Source of the DNA: Paratinospora sagittata
Lineage: Eukaryota; Streptophyta; Magnoliopsida; Ranunculales; Menispermaceae
DNA length: 64,000 nt
Assembly: GCA_035771175.1 (NCBI GenBank)
Contig: CM069596.1
Location: 9,102,001 to 9,166,000 of the forward strand
Direction: 5' to 3'
Below are positions 1-11,654 of the stretch, piece after piece (position 1 is the first letter of the stretch; each line of letters starts with the position of its first letter). The position numbers and the translations under genes are program-made. The notes below the pieces were generated by a model, which was not told the origin of the DNA, ran no database searches, and saw only the letters and a program-made list of their open reading frames with translations.

Positions 1-304
1 GAACACACAAACTTCCGTGATTAGATGAATATACACCTACGTTCACGAGAGATAAAAATTAATTTACTAACGGGAGAATACAAATAGGTTACAACTCATA
101 ATCAGATCTAAAATAATTTCTCTCAACTCACAAAAGTGCTCTCACACAAATCTCAAATTCTCACACACCCCAATGAGGGTTTATATAATATCAGGTGTTT
201 GAATTAGTTTCTAACATAAATAGAAAAGTTTCCAATTTAGACTAGGAAAATATACACAAATAGAAATAACCCATTAGATGGACCGAGTCATCCCATATAT
301 AACA
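1..304 (-). repeat. 3' LTR (partial) of the copia element at 1-2191
   Basis: Matches 1888-2191 along its length, including the shared stretch CTCACAAAAGTGCTCTCACA and the end CCATATATAACA. On the minus strand it begins TGTTATATATGG, next to a purine-rich tract (complement of 305-320) that fits a polypurine tract. The outer part lies beyond the window start. Confidence 0.8.
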
Positions 305-532
305 ATTTCCACCTTTGCAAGGACCACTTCAATCATATTATCCAAATACCAAAATTTTTATCTCCACATGTGCTCAAAGGCACTCAACTTCGAATGACAT
401 CCTTATAAGTGGTAATACCATCTGCTACCATATCTGCAAAATGATCAGATCACCGAATATTCCCTCCATGTCTTCTAGCCGCAACTGACTCCAAATGTTG
501 TAGAGACTTATAAGCAGGAATCTTATCAACTA

Positions 533-1774
533 TGCCAGCTCCACCTAAAATTGTACTTCCCTACAGAAAGTACAAGTTATTCTTCCTAATTCCTTTCATT
601 ACCACCAATGCACCTCGCACAATCTTCAGAACACTAGCTTCAATGGTGGCTTTGAAGCCCTTAGATTCTAATGCACCTATAGAGATGATACTCTTCTTCA
701 AATCTGGCATATATCGTACTTCTGTCAAATTTCTGACTGTTCCATCATGCAATTTTAACTTGATTGTACCTATCCCTTTGGTTTTACAAGTATTGTCATT
801 ACCCATAAAAACTGAACCGTTATCACATTCCTCAAGACTGGAAAATCAATCTCTGATAGGACACATATGATAAGTACAACCTGAATCCAAGGTCCACTCA
901 TCAGATCGACATACCAATGATGAACAACTCATAACATAATCAGAACTTGTATCATCCTCAACACATGCAACATTCGTACTGGCATTGCTATTCTTCTGTA
1001 TCTTCGAACAGTCCTTCCAATGCCCTTTTTGGTGACAAAATGAGCATTTATCTTTTGACAAATTCCACTTCTCTGAAGATTTTCCTCTCGATTTGAATCG
1101 AGACCTACCATACTCACCAAATTGCCTCTATTATAATCTACTCCTTACAGCTAAACCCTCTGCCTAAAGATCACTAACAAAAGACTTCTTTATCTCATTC
1201 GCAAGAAGCGTAGCCGAAACATCATCAAATTACGAGTCACTTTCCCATAAAGCAAAGTAGTGGTCAACTGCTCATATGACTCAGAAAGTGAACAAATAAA
1301 GAGTAGAGCTTTATCTTCATCATCCACCTTTTAACCAATATTTAACAGATATGCAACAATTCCATTAAATTCATTAAGGTGCTCATTCATAGTTGTACAT
1401 TTTTTCATCTGAAACATGTACAACTTCTTCTTCATATACAACCTATTTGTGAGAGACTTAATTAAATACAGGCTTTCCAACTTAGACCTGAGTGATGCCG
1501 CAGATTTTTCGTATATGACACTATTCGTGATCTCCCTTGTCAAACACAGTCTAATAGTACTGCATGCATGCAGATTAAACTCTGTCCAATCTTCATTTGA
1601 CATATTTGTTGGTATGCCACTTGGTCCCTTTAAAGCCTTGTGTAAACATTGTTGTATCAAGATGTGTTGGACTTGCACTTGCCACATGCCAAAATCGTTT
1701 TTGCTATCAAACTTCTCCACCACAAACTTTGCATTTGATACACATGCAATTTTGCTCGCCATAGTGATCTCCAC
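533..1774 (-). pseudogene. copia gag-protease pseudogene
   Basis: The N-terminal piece (1774-1331, 147 residues) is a UBN2-type copia Gag with the family phrases KFDSKNDFGMWQ and MKKKLYMFQMKK. A stop follows, then a decayed stretch. The piece at 1061-846 has a CCHC zinc knuckle (CSFCHQKGHWKDC) followed by the aspartic protease motif LDSGCTYHM. A stop just after it is followed by the GAG-pre-integrase segment (806-561, containing SIISIGALESKGF). Reading frame is lost between the pieces. In copia elements this protein packages the element RNA; here it is a relic. Confidence 0.8.
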
Positions 1775-1791
1775 AAGAACAAATCACCAAA

Positions 1792-1803
1792 CTTCTGATA
1801 CCA
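1792..1803 (-). other. Primer binding site (tRNA-iMet)
   Basis: The minus strand reads TGGTATCAGAAG three bases inside the 5' LTR. This matches 11 of 12 bases of the plant initiator-Met tRNA primer site TGGTATCAGAGC. Confidence 0.8.
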
Positions 1804-1806
1804 ATT

Positions 1807-2191
1807 TGTACGTTGTGCATGGCGAAAGCTGAAGACAAATAATAAATGCACAAACCCAAACAATCAAATGAATGCAAAATCAAACCAAAGCAAGAACACA
1901 CAAATTTACGTGGTTCGGTGAATATACACCTACGTCCACGAGATATGAAAATCAATCCACTAACAAGAGAATGCAAATATGTTACAACCTATAATCAGAT
2001 CTAAAACAAATTTTCTCAACTCACAAAAGTGCTCTCACACACACTTATCATACACCCCAACGAGGGTTTATATAATAGTAGGTGTTCAAATTAGTTTCTA
2101 ACACAAATAAGAAAGTTTCTAATTTAGACTAGAAAACTGTACATAAATAGAAATAACCCGTTGAATGGACCGAGCCATCCCATATATAACG
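1807..2191 (-). repeat. 5' LTR of the copia element at 1-2191
   Basis: Direct repeat of 1-304, bounded on the inner side by the primer site. The inner end is TG (plus strand TGTACGTTG). The outer end is CATATATAAC followed by G where CA is expected, so the terminal dinucleotide looks mutated. Confidence 0.75.
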
Positions 2192-3114
2192 ATCCTTTCA
2201 TGTTCGGAGTTAATTAATTTTTAATAAGTGAAAACATTAGGAGACAAAAGGAAAATGTAGAATGCTTTAATTCTTGAAAGCACTGAATCGACCTCACTTT
2301 TGCAATTTGGGCCACTCGGCCCTAACCACCTCAACCTAACAATCCCTTCAAAAGGCTAATTATGGCAATGTTCCTTTGATAAAAAAAAGATATTTTTGAC
2401 CTTTAAAATATTAAATTATTTTCAACATTCTCTCTCTCAAAAATAAAAAAATAAAAAATAAAAAATAAATAAAAATACTACCTAATTCCTAATGAATTTT
2501 AAGAAAATATGACAAAAAAATACTTTTTTAGCCTAAAATGCCTTAAATGACCTAAAAACATTAAAATGTGATCTAAAAACATTTTTATTATTTTTTTTCA
2601 CTATTTTATATTTTTGTTTTCTTTTATTTTCTAGCCTTAAAACATTACAAAAAAATAGAGGTAAAAATATATAAAATTATGACTTCATTAGGTTTAAAAA
2701 TCTTGCATAAATTCTAATTCACACCCCTCTTCTAATTTGGGCCAACAATCTCCATTGGTTTTACTTGCTAGCGTTCGTATGTTACAAGTTGCTACTCTAA
2801 GCTTATTATAATTATTTTTTCTGAACTAGCTTCCTTACCAACACTTGTCTTTAGTGTAAGGATCCTTATTCATTTATCATTACATATGTGTGCCAATGTA
2901 GTGCCTTTTGTCTATTTTTTGAACCAACCAGAGGTAGGTGCAACGCCTGTTGCTCATCTTTTGAAACATCTAAATTAAGGCAGGTATCGTGCATCACTTT
3001 ACGGGAGTGTTCGATTAAAATTCTTGTCATAATTGATTTAATGAAGTTTTACGTCATTGTCAACTACTTGATGCAATCTTTCTCCTTTATTTGGGCTTGT
3101 GATCGGCGGTGACG
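2192..3114. other. AT-rich stretch without a recognisable gene
   Basis: Contains A- and T-runs (about 2380-2700) and scattered short ORFs with no family resemblance. The 74-codon ORF at 2888-3112 has no recognisable motif and I do not call it a gene. Confidence 0.5.
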
Positions 3115-3119
3115 AAGTT

Positions 3120-5263
3120 TGTCACGACACCCCTGACGTAGGCTGACGTCATGACCGTCACAGTGTATTATACACTATACATACCCATATACAGTATACA
3201 ATACACTGTCAGCCTCAACGGACATTCACAAAAATTCTCAATATACCACAAATCAAATCAAATCAAATATATATATAGATGATCATTCCACTCACATTCA
3301 TTCTACAAATTAAATTCTCACCTGATAAATATCTATGATCATCTCATTCCATCATCCCAAGCATTATATAATATTACCACACAACCCATCTAGGTGATAG
3401 TATATCTCTAATATGTGACAATTATAGATATCAAAATAACAAACATATAACCTATTTCCTCCAAGCATACATACACATACCAGAAGAAGGCTCACTTGAC
3501 TATCACTCACGGATTTTTCTTTTTCCCTTTGACTCAATACCTGAAATATTGGAGGAAATGGAGTGAGCAAACAACAGCTCAGTGAATATAGTTCTTGACA
3601 TGACAATCGCATGCATTTTAGGAAACATGACATATCAAATCGATTTAAAACATTTCAAAAACACATATGCACCATTCATCAAAATAATATACGTGCACAC
3701 AATATTGCTCATTTATAAATATTTTACCATCTCCCTCCTTCAAGGCAAGAGAGCGGGTCTAACCCTTGTATGGCCGTACAAGGTAGCCACAGCCTCTCAT
3801 TACCCAATTCACAGTCATTTCAAGTATCGCAACCCTTGTTAGGACAAGCCTACTGACAATGAGGACTCACAAAACCTCATCCAGGTCTAATTCCTAACGA
3901 AATGACATCATTACAACTTCAATTGCTAAAATCAGTTTGCATGATCCATAAAACTCAATGCATTATATATAAATATAACATGCATACAATCAAACATTTT
4001 ATATGTGTACAATGTCATACAAGAACCAAATCAAGAAAACTATACTCACAGTGGTTACACGGGGTTTCTAAGTCAAATCGAGCAACAATAAACGTCCATC
4101 ATAATTGCTTCCTCAAGAGTATTTATCCATGCACTTGAGCTCTCAATTTAAACACTGAAATGAACCATAGATTATCATGAGAATCACCATTTCAACTCAC
4201 CAAAACACTATGACTACACTCAAATTTTCTAGCTGGTTCAGCAGCTAAGATGAGGTTATTTCACCATGAAAATATATATGAAAACATATGTCATATCCAC
4301 AAATCATGTTCTTAACATTGAAACGTCCGGAATTCAGTTCTCTATGATTCTATGATCTCAAACCGGAGTTTCATTGGATTCTAATTCCATTTTATTCACT
4401 GGATATGATCATAGTACTATTCACATAACTATTCACGTCGTCACTATTCATTGGAAACATGTAAATTGTCAAACGGTCTCCAAAAATCATGAACTTAGCA
4501 TCGATGGACTCGCAATAGCCCATTCTACCATTCTATAGCCTTAAACTGGAGTTTTATTGGGAATGGTCTCCCATCTACACTCTAACTTCTAACAGCCATA
4601 AAAGTTCCAAATGAGCACATAAATTCAATCTAACCACATATTCGGGGTCCCGCAGTCCAGGGAGTATTTTCCAACCTTCTTAGCGGATTTTCATTCACGT
4701 TTGGTCAAAACCCCAATGTTGAAAACGCCATAAAACGGCTCTCACAACAAAATTACTCCGCTAGAATCGTAACATCTAGCTTAGATATTAATTTCACGAA
4801 GAAATAGAGTTAAAATCGCTTACCACGGGTCCCATTTCGCGCGAATCTCGCGTTTCTCCCTCTTTTTCCTCTCTTCCCTTCTTTCGTTCCGTCTGTTCTT
4901 CTCTCTGTTTTTTTTTCTTTCATTCATTCAGCAACTCATTTAATTTATTGATTTACTGTTCCGTAAACAGTACCCCTTATGAGCAATAAACTTAATTTGT
5001 CTTTTATTCGAGTTATGTTCATTATTTTATTTTCTTTTATATCTTTTTATTCGTTTTTCTTTTTCATACACTCAATCAACATGAGGAATGCACATGTGAT
5101 AAATCAATTTCTATGTCAAATCACGTTCCGAACTCACTTTTGATATTTTCAAGTTCATTTGTCACATGTACACATCACTTTAAAGGTCCTTATACGTGTA
5201 TTATACTCTGCAGTGTACGTATAAGTCAACCAAAAATATTGATTAAAAGCACGGGGTGTTACA
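3120..5263 (-). mobile_element. Solo LTR of a Ty3/gypsy-type element with perfect TSD
   Basis: The 2144-bp segment starts TGTCACGACACCCC and ends CGGGGTGTTACA, ends that are common in long plant gypsy LTRs (minus-strand orientation TGTAACACCCCG...). It is flanked by the identical 5-bp duplication AAGTT at 3115-3119 and 5264-5268. No primer site, polypurine tract or second LTR adjoins it, so it is the product of LTR-LTR recombination. No coding sequence is visible. Assignment to the Tekay/Del group of chromoviruses is inference from the terminal style only. Confidence 0.88.
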
Positions 5264-5620
5264 AAGTTAGTATTAAATCTTTATATTGTATTAAAAATGT
5301 AATGATCGTTAATACCTTGAAATAATGGGAGATAATAATGATTTATCATAATACATGTTTTTCATATGTTGCTTAGGCCTTGGTGGAAAGAAAAGTGTCA
5401 TTTCTCTTCTCCTAAGGAAGGGGTATTTGTTGAATATATTGGATAAGTGGAAATTCACATGTTTTTGGGACATCATAAAATATAATTAATGGGTTGAAAT
5501 GAGACTTTTTGTCACTGTTAGCTAGGCTGATTATCAGGCTGTAAAGAATAATTGCAATTGCAATTAATAGATAAAAGAAAATGTTATTCTAATTATAAAA
5601 AATGTAATTATACTTGCAAC

Positions 5621-5626
<6 letters not shown>

Positions 5627-5658
<32 letters not shown>
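5627..5658. repeat. (AT)n microsatellite
   Basis: Uninterrupted alternating A/T run of about 30 bp in AT-rich intergenic DNA. Confidence 0.9.
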
Positions 5659-5661
<3 letters not shown>

Positions 5662-5700
5662 CACGGCTATATGTATTTGATCCATCTCAATATATATTAT

Positions 5701-6408
5701 TGGTGCAAGATTTGACCAACATCAGTAGACGATGAGGTAGAGAGAAGATGTTCTGGAACTCAGTGGGGTGCTGGGAAAATCGCCTGAAGTTGGTGATCTG
5801 AGAGAAAGAGAAAACAAGAGAGAATAGGCTATCGTGAGGAACACCGGTATGGTGTCGGCCAAAGACTCTCCGATGCCTAAGTTAGTTCATAACTGCGTAA
5901 TATTAAACTTAGTCGAGAATGGCTTAGAGTTGCTTACCTTCCCATTATGGGTTCAGGTCTTTTTATAGAGAAGGCTTGAAGTCTTTGGCCTTGTCGTGGT
6001 GTTATTGTAATAGAATTAGGAATCTACACCCTATTCCTATCCGACTAGGGATTTCTTCGTCATCCGTCCCGAAGTTGGAGATCACTAGTGGTCGGTATGC
6101 CGATCTGTTGTCTTTTCTTGTGGCTGCTTGATACTGAAGATTCAGTCCGTCGTGAGGTCGGTATGTAGTGGTCGGTGACCCTCTGATAATTAATACTGAT
6201 CAGGCTACTCAGATGTTCCTTGGCCGACCTCCCATAGTGGCTGTGATATTCAACTGATCGGTAGGACATACCATAGCTTCTGCTTCGTGCTCGATTTAGG
6301 CAGATCTGTCACGCTTGTCCGAAACAGAACAGGTCCTGATATGTGTTATGTCTCACTGGACCAAACTAATATGGTTGACGTGTCTTATGCTCGGTATATG
6401 GTCCAACA
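5701..6408 (-). repeat. Probable solitary LTR, gypsy-like, ends not proven
   Basis: Much richer in G+C than its flanks. On the minus strand it begins TGTTGGACCATATACC, has a TATA-like CTATAAAAAG at about 5960, and then a pyrimidine-rich leader with the phrase TTAGGCATCGGAGAGTCTTT that is typical of the transcribed part of plant gypsy LTRs. The plus-strand right end is CCAACA. I found no matching TSD, and the left end is uncertain. The 69-codon ORF inside is not a gene. Confidence 0.45.
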
Positions 6409-7106
6409 TATGTAATAAATGATACAATAGACACATATATGTACTTATACATATAGTTACAATTTTTTGTAATTAGAATATCATTTCCATAAAAAATACC
6501 TTAACTTCGTGTGTACGCCACTTTATGACACAGTTATTTAAACTCTATTAGACAAGCACGGGATCAAATATACCCTCTAGAAAATTATTTTAATCTCTTT
6601 ATTCTTGCAATAGTCAAATGATAATTAGCGACAAGATGACTTTTTGTTGATATTTCCTTTTATCAAAATGAGACCCATCCGAGCCCTTGAAATGTTTCTA
6701 TTTTTCAATATTTACGCGTCATAATTAATATTAAAATAACATAATAACATAAATAATATTAAAATAACATTAATACAATGGGCTTATCTCTAAGGAAGCT
6801 GATACAAGGAATCATTACGCCCCTGGTGTTTATTATGTGTACAAGGAAATTAAAATAAAGCATCATGGATTCATAGCTACATTTGTCTCTATCTTACAAA
6901 TGAATTCACATGTTTCAAATGAGGGTTGAACTATATATATCAACTGAAGATAAATAGAAATTAGCATGTGGCCCAATTATGCATATATCATCATGGATTC
7001 ATAGCTATAACTGTTATATAATTAGGGGTCCAATTAGCATATCAAGTGAAAATTAATAGATAGATATTAACGCTTTCAAGCCCGCCATATTATATAATGG
7101 CTTCAT
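6409..7106. other. Intergenic, no gene seen
   Basis: AT-rich. Contains a short direct repeat, CATCATGGATTCATAGCTA, at about 6862 and 6989. No ORF with family features. Confidence 0.5.
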
Positions 7107-7114
7107 CTATAAAT
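7107..7114 (+). promoter_or_regulatory. Remnant TATA box of the cystatin pseudogene
   Basis: CTATAAAT lies 66-73 bases upstream of the ancestral ATG (7180). The intact paralogue has a TATA element at a similar distance from its ATG. Confidence 0.4.
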
Positions 7115-7179
7115 TAAGATTACTAGTTTAGGCATAATTTATCAAAAGTCATCAAAGCCATAAAAAACACCAAATTAAG

Positions 7180-7560
7180 ATGAAAGTTGATCAAGTTAAG
7201 TTGTTCTTCTTCTTCCTCTTGTTTCTTTGTTCTTGGATGTGGCTTTTGCTGCTAAACCTTCTCGTCCTTTATTAGGTAGGTGGAAGCCATGTTGTGGAAC
7301 TCGGAAAGTATGCAGTGAATGAGCACAAGAAGAAAACTGGTGGAAAGCTGATATTCTTACATGTGATCAAGAGCCAAAGACGAAGGATTATAGGAGTCAA
7401 ATATAGACGAGTTATTGCTGCTGATGGGGGAAGACCATTTCTACGGAATTATGAGGCTGTGGTGTGGGAGAAGTCATGGGAAAATTTCAGGCATGCTTAT
7501 ATACTTCCGTGGACTTCAGCTCTAAAGCTAAGCAATTTTCTAGCTCTCCTCTTGTTGTAG
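7180..7560 (+). pseudogene. Phytocystatin pseudogene
   Basis: Decayed paralogue of the intact cystatin at 22153-22515. It starts with an ATG and a hydrophobic leader, but the frame is lost near 7230. A shifted frame encodes AFAAKPSRP, equivalent to AFAANSS of the intact copy. The original frame then meets a TAG (7273-7275) and resumes as HVVELGKYAVNEHKKK, the cystatin helix, ending with the conserved VWEKSWENF. The N-terminal Gly-Gly is degraded (GRW for GGW). The inhibitory loop, QVVAG in the intact copy, reads QRRRIIG here, so even a repaired reading frame would probably not inhibit papain-type proteases. An L1 LINE sits in the 3' flank at 7665. Confidence 0.85.
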
Positions 7561-7664
7561 TACTGAATTGTGTATCTTGGTACTTTCTTGATACGATATA
7601 ATGAGATCATGCAAGTGTATTCAATGTAAGAGCTTGTTTGTTCAATTAATAAGGTCCTCGAGAG

Positions 7665-9280
7665 GCTGATGTCTTAAGTAGACTCATGAATAGAGCGAGT
7701 GAGTTATCATTGGTGAAAGGTTTCTCTATTGGGTGAAGAAAGGTAGAAATTTCTCACTTACAATATGCCGATGATACTTTGATACTCTTACATGGGGATG
7801 AGGATAATGTACTTGCTGGTGTTGACATTCTTCTTGCATTCTGTGATATGTCGGGACTAAAGATTAATTTAACTAAAATCCAAGTATTGAGTATTAATAT
7901 GGGAGAGGAAGTCATTTCATCACTTGCAAGGCAAATTGGGTGTATAGTAGGAACATGGCCAATGTCGTACTTGGGTCTACCCCTTGGTGGTACTCCTAAC
8001 ACCATCAATTTTTGGCAGCCAGTGGTTGAAAAGATCTCCAAGCATCTAGATGGGCGGAGGCGGTGTCATTTATCTAGAGGGGGCAGGTTAGCACTAGTTC
8101 GCTCAGTTCTTTCAATTTTACCTTCCTTCTACATGTCATTATTCAAAGTACCTGTTGAGGCAGCAAAAGTGATTAAGAAGAAAATCAGAATCTTTTTATG
8201 GAAAGGCCTTGATAATGAAAATAATTGCCACTTGGTTAATTAGAAAGTAACTCAGATGCCAATATGTCAAGGCGGATTGGGAATTGGTAATGTGATATTG
8301 AGGAACGAGGCACTTGTTGTCAAGTGGTTATGGAGAATAGCTTCGGAAAGATCTTCCATGTGGGCTCAAGTTGTCAGAAGTCTTCATGGTGATTCACGCG
8401 TTGGTTGGAATATTGGAACTTCCTCTGTGACTATATGCAAAAGCCCTTGGAAATTTATCTCATCACTACACCATAAATTCCAACCATACATCTCACCCTC
8501 ACTAGGTAACGACCTATCCTTTAGATTTTGGGAAGACATATGGATTGGTGAGTCTACGTTAGCATCTCGTTTCTCTCCCCTATATCAATTGTCTTCCCTC
8601 CATAACCATCCAATTGCCCGTTTTGTTAATGAGACCACTTAGGTAGAAGCCAATCATACATCACTTTGGAACCTTCATTTTACAAGTTCAGTACCTGCTA
8701 GAGCTCAATCCCAATTACATGAAATTCATTCCTTATTAGCTAATACCAGATTGTCACATGGTGAGGACAGGTTCAAATGGGCACTACTTCCTTCTGGAAA
8801 ATTCTCATGTAAATCTTTCTTTGAATCCTTACTCAATGGCCCATCTTCCCCGATTTCACAATTTAGCCCCTCATTATGGAATGCACATGTTCCATCTAAA
8901 ATAAAAAAAATTGGGTGGACTTTGTTACATAGGAAGCTTAATACAATGGATGTGTTGCAACAAAGATTTTCACATCATGTAATTGGATTACATTCATATG
9001 AGATAGATGGACAGAAACATGTGATGGTACCTTTCAGCCACCTCTCACATTTGAGGAATGAATTTTTTTAACACGTTTTACCATCCAGTCTGGGAAAATC
9101 AAGGAGATTAGTAAGATTATGGTTCTTGCTTCAACATGGGCTATCTGGTTGGAAATGAATAGACGTATATTCTGGATCGAAGCAAAACCCAAAGCAACCT
9201 TGTGGGACGAAACACTGTTATTAAAAGCTAACTGGGCTGCCACATCAAAATTTACAGATGGATTTTACATATTTGATTAG
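7665..9280 (+). pseudogene. L1 ORF2 pseudogene (reverse transcriptase end and zf-RVT)
   Basis: One frame runs from 7665 with stops at 7734 (TGA), 8241 (TAG) and 8640 (TAG). It shows the catalytic YADD (about 7764-7775), then SYLGLPLGGTPN, the phrase RGGRLALVRSVLSILP, and GGLGIGNVILRNEALVVKWLW, which are standard steps of plant L1 ORF2. The zf-RVT segment follows (WNAHVPSKIKKIGWTLLHRKL, about 8880-8940). The frame shifts before about 9100, after which another frame encodes STWAIWLEMNRRIF and the natural stop at 9278-9280. The endonuclease and most of the RT are missing. Confidence 0.85.
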
Positions 9281-9420
9281 TATCGCAACTGAGGGCTTTG
9301 CTTGATACAATTTTGGGTGTAAAGAGTGTTATGGTTTAGAATAGAATTTTGTATACATACTTTTTATTTATAATATACACAAGATTGTTTCTTGTTTCAA
9401 AAAAAGAAAAAAAAAAAAAA
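7665..9420 (+). mobile_element. 5'-truncated L1-type LINE with 14-bp TSD
   Basis: The element is flanked by the perfect duplication AAGGTCCTCGAGAG (7651-7664 and 9421-9434) and ends in an A-rich tail (about 9400-9420), the signature of target-primed reverse transcription. Only the end of ORF2 and the 3' UTR are present. It landed in the 3' flank of the cystatin pseudogene: the segment TTAATAAGGTC just before it is also found downstream of the intact cystatin (about 22659). Confidence 0.92.
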
Positions 9421-9660
9421 AAGGTCCTCGAGAGTATATATGTAAGAGGTGGCGTGCTTGTGATAGCCAATGAAAATGTACCTTTTGTTCAGGCCAATAA
9501 GAACGTACTTATTTAGGCTTAAGTAATTGTTATACATAATTTGATCATGTTCTAGCTAGGGACGATGATAACGGATGATGTTAAAACAGCTCCGATAATT
9601 AATTGTACATGCATTATTGACTCTTTAATTAATCATCTACTTCAATAATTAAAGATCAAT

Positions 9661-9870
9661 GGTATATCAAAATGGGGTTAGTTTGCTGATTTGGAGAAAA
9701 AAATTATGAGGTGCGGTTGTAGGACTCATCACGAGTTTGAGCCCGCCTCGTTCATTCGTGTTGGGAGATACTTTTGTCGGCCCATATAAATCCTCAAATC
9801 TAAAAGAATTAGTCTCGCCCCAAATGAGAGGAGGACACATACCGAGTGCCGAAAAATCAATACAAAAAAA
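9661..9870 (+). mobile_element. tRNA-derived SINE with 10-bp TSD
   Basis: About 210 bp bounded by the exact duplication AAAGATCAAT (9651-9660 and 9871-9880) with an A-run at its 3' end. A pol III B-box-like sequence (GAGTTTGAGCCCG, about 9732-9744) is preceded by an A-box-like TTAGTTTGCTGATTTGG about 50 bp upstream. The ORFs on both strands here are incidental. Confidence 0.65.
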
Positions 9871-10104
9871 AAAGATCAATCATATATCCGAAAATGTAGC
9901 AATTGGTGGCATAACTGAAAAGTAGTTATACACGAAATTACTATTTTACTCCTAGATAATAAAATTAAATTTAAAAAATAAAAAATAAAATAAACTTTTT
10001 GATGGCTAATAGAAATAATAGTATGAACTAATTAATTTGATAGCTCCTTATTCTAATTAAAAATAATCGTGGGCGAACTAGCTAGCTAGCTAGTTATTCC
10101 AAAT

Positions 10105-10110
<6 letters not shown>

Positions 10111-10139
<29 letters not shown>
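10111..10139. repeat. (AT)n microsatellite
   Basis: Alternating A/T run just upstream of element A. Confidence 0.9.
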
Positions 10140-10143
<4 letters not shown>

Positions 10144-10523
10144 TGTTACTCTGTCGATCTCTTGATGCTGCCTTAATCTAATGATATTCATCTTGAACCA
10201 TGAGAGAGATATAATTGAATGTGGAAGCAATCATTATTTGATGTCATAGCTCAAATTACTGTACGTGCAACATATGATTGTTGAGTTTCATTTATTTATA
10301 TATAGCTAGTTCAAAAAATAAAATAAAATAAAATAAAAAATCTCACTTAGTTTTGTGAATTAAACAAAGAACCCAGAAAAGAGAGAATTGAACAATATCT
10401 AGTGTTCATTATTGAGTCTAAAAAGAACTAGAAAAATTACAAGGGAAAATAACAACTTATATATCTATAGAAAATGATAAATTACTATAATATCCCTAAC
10501 AAATATATAAATACTATAATATC

Positions 10524-11644
10524 TGTTGAGATTTGTTTCCTGTACAGATTTATTTCCTTTACGAATTTATTTTCTTTAAGGAAAGATGATAATTTTAGTA
10601 AGACGTTTTATATAGCAGTTACTAAAATTGTAATTATAGTTATATGTACATAGCCATGTATGTTTATATATATGGAGTCCCTCCATTAAGACAGAAAAAC
10701 AAAAATAAGAAAATATTCTTATTCTTTCTCTTTTCTTGTGGATGTAGGCCATAGAGCCGAACCACGTTACATCTTTGTGTCTTTTATTAGTATTTATTTT
10801 CATTTGCAAGCAGCTAATCGCGTTCTACAGTATCTTAAAGGGACTCCAGGACAGAGCATCTTATTTAAACGACACACAAGAATGGTTCTTGAAGCATATA
10901 CTGATTCAGACTATACTGGTTCAGTAGTTGACAGAAGATCAACTACTGGATATTGTACGTTTCTTAGTGGGAATTTGGTGACATGGCGAAGTAAGAAGCA
11001 GAATGTAGTGGCCAGATCTAGTGTTGAAGTAGAATTTCGAGCAATGGCACAAGGGGTTTGTGAGCTATTATGGTTGCAAATAATTTTGACAGATTTGAAG
11101 ATACACTGGGATAGCCCTATGAGACTCTATTGTGACAATAAATCTACAATTAGCATTGCCCATAACCCAGTTCAACATGATCGAACCAAGCATATAGAGA
11201 TTGATAGACACTTTATTAAAGAGAAGCTCGATAGTGGGTTGATCTGTACTCCATATATGTCTACCAATAATCAGCTCGCCGATATGCTCACTAAAGGGTT
11301 AAATCATACTGCATTTTAAGCAAATGTGTCCAAGCTGGGAATGGTAAACTTTTATTCACCAGCTTGAGGGGGAGTGTTGAGATTTGTTTCCTGTACAGAT
11401 TTATTTCCTTTACGGATTTTATTCCTTTAAGGAAAGATGATAATTTTAGTAAGACGTTTTATATAGTAGTTACTAAAATTGTAATTATAGCTATATGTAC
11501 ATAGCCCTGTATGTCTATATATATGAAGTCCCTCCATTAAGACAGAAAAACAAAAATAAGAAAATATCTTTTCTCTTCTCCCGTGGATGTAGGCCATAGA
11601 GCCGAACCACGTTACATCTTTGTGTCTTTTATTAGTATTTAACA
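10524..11644 (+). mobile_element. Element B: internally deleted copia, perfect TSD
   Basis: The LTRs at 10524-10796 and 11375-11644 start TGTTGAGATTTG and are nearly identical; the right one ends AACA. A polypurine tract (TTGAGGGGGAG) precedes the right LTR. The TSD ATATC (10519-10523, 11645-11649) is exact. The interior keeps only the end of RT and RNase H. The left LTR runs directly into RT-derived sequence with loss of its last bases, the primer site, gag, protease and integrase. It sits inside the 3' LTR of element A. The same LTR family recurs at 43101-43354. Confidence 0.9.
10801..11319 (+). CDS. copia RNase H fragment (open reading frame)
   Basis: Open frame from the deletion junction to TAA at 11317-11319. 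It begins with the RT-C phrase QAANRVLQYLKGTPGQ and continues with RNase H landmarks: AYTDSDY with the first catalytic Asp, TTGYCTFLSGNLVTWRSKKQ, YCDNKS, and the terminal HIEIDRHFIKEKL and QLADMLTKGL. No stop interrupts it, which suggests the deletion derivative is fairly young, but it lacks RT, integrase and gag and cannot act alone. Confidence 0.8.
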   Translation, partial: HLQAANRVLQYLKGTPGQSILFKRHTRMVLEAYTDSDYTGSVVDRRSTTGYCTFLSGNLVTWRSKKQNVVARSSVEVEFRAMAQGVCELLWLQIILTDLKIHWDSPMRLYCDNKSTISIAHNPVQHDRTKHIEIDRHFIKEKLDSGLICTPYMSTNNQLADMLTKGLNHTAF

Positions 11645-11654
11645 ATATCCTCCC

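Larger units (their letters stand above)
1..2191 (-). mobile_element. Internally deleted Ty1/copia element, gag and protease only
   Basis: Two direct repeats (1-304, cut by the window edge, and 1807-2191) flank ~1.5 kb. Read on the minus strand the order is 5' LTR, tRNA-iMet primer site, gag, zinc knuckle, protease motif, GAG-pre-integrase segment, purine-rich tract (305-320), 3' LTR. Integrase, reverse transcriptase and RNase H are absent, so the copy cannot move on its own. The LTRs differ at many positions by eye, which suggests an old insertion. The TSD cannot be tested because the left end lies outside the window. Confidence 0.85.

Noticed and set aside
532..870. 112-codon plus-strand ORF
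   Set aside because: It is the antisense shadow of the copia GAG-pre-integrase frame at 806-561.
5653..6413. TSD for the probable LTR at 5701-6408
   Set aside because: TATGT occurs on both sides, but the left occurrence does not abut a TG end, and the AT microsatellite makes chance matches likely.
7273..7293. An intron restoring the cystatin pseudogene
   Set aside because: The TAG to the resumed frame spans far less than a plant intron, and the two hydrophobic-leader frames cannot be joined by GT-AG borders nearby.
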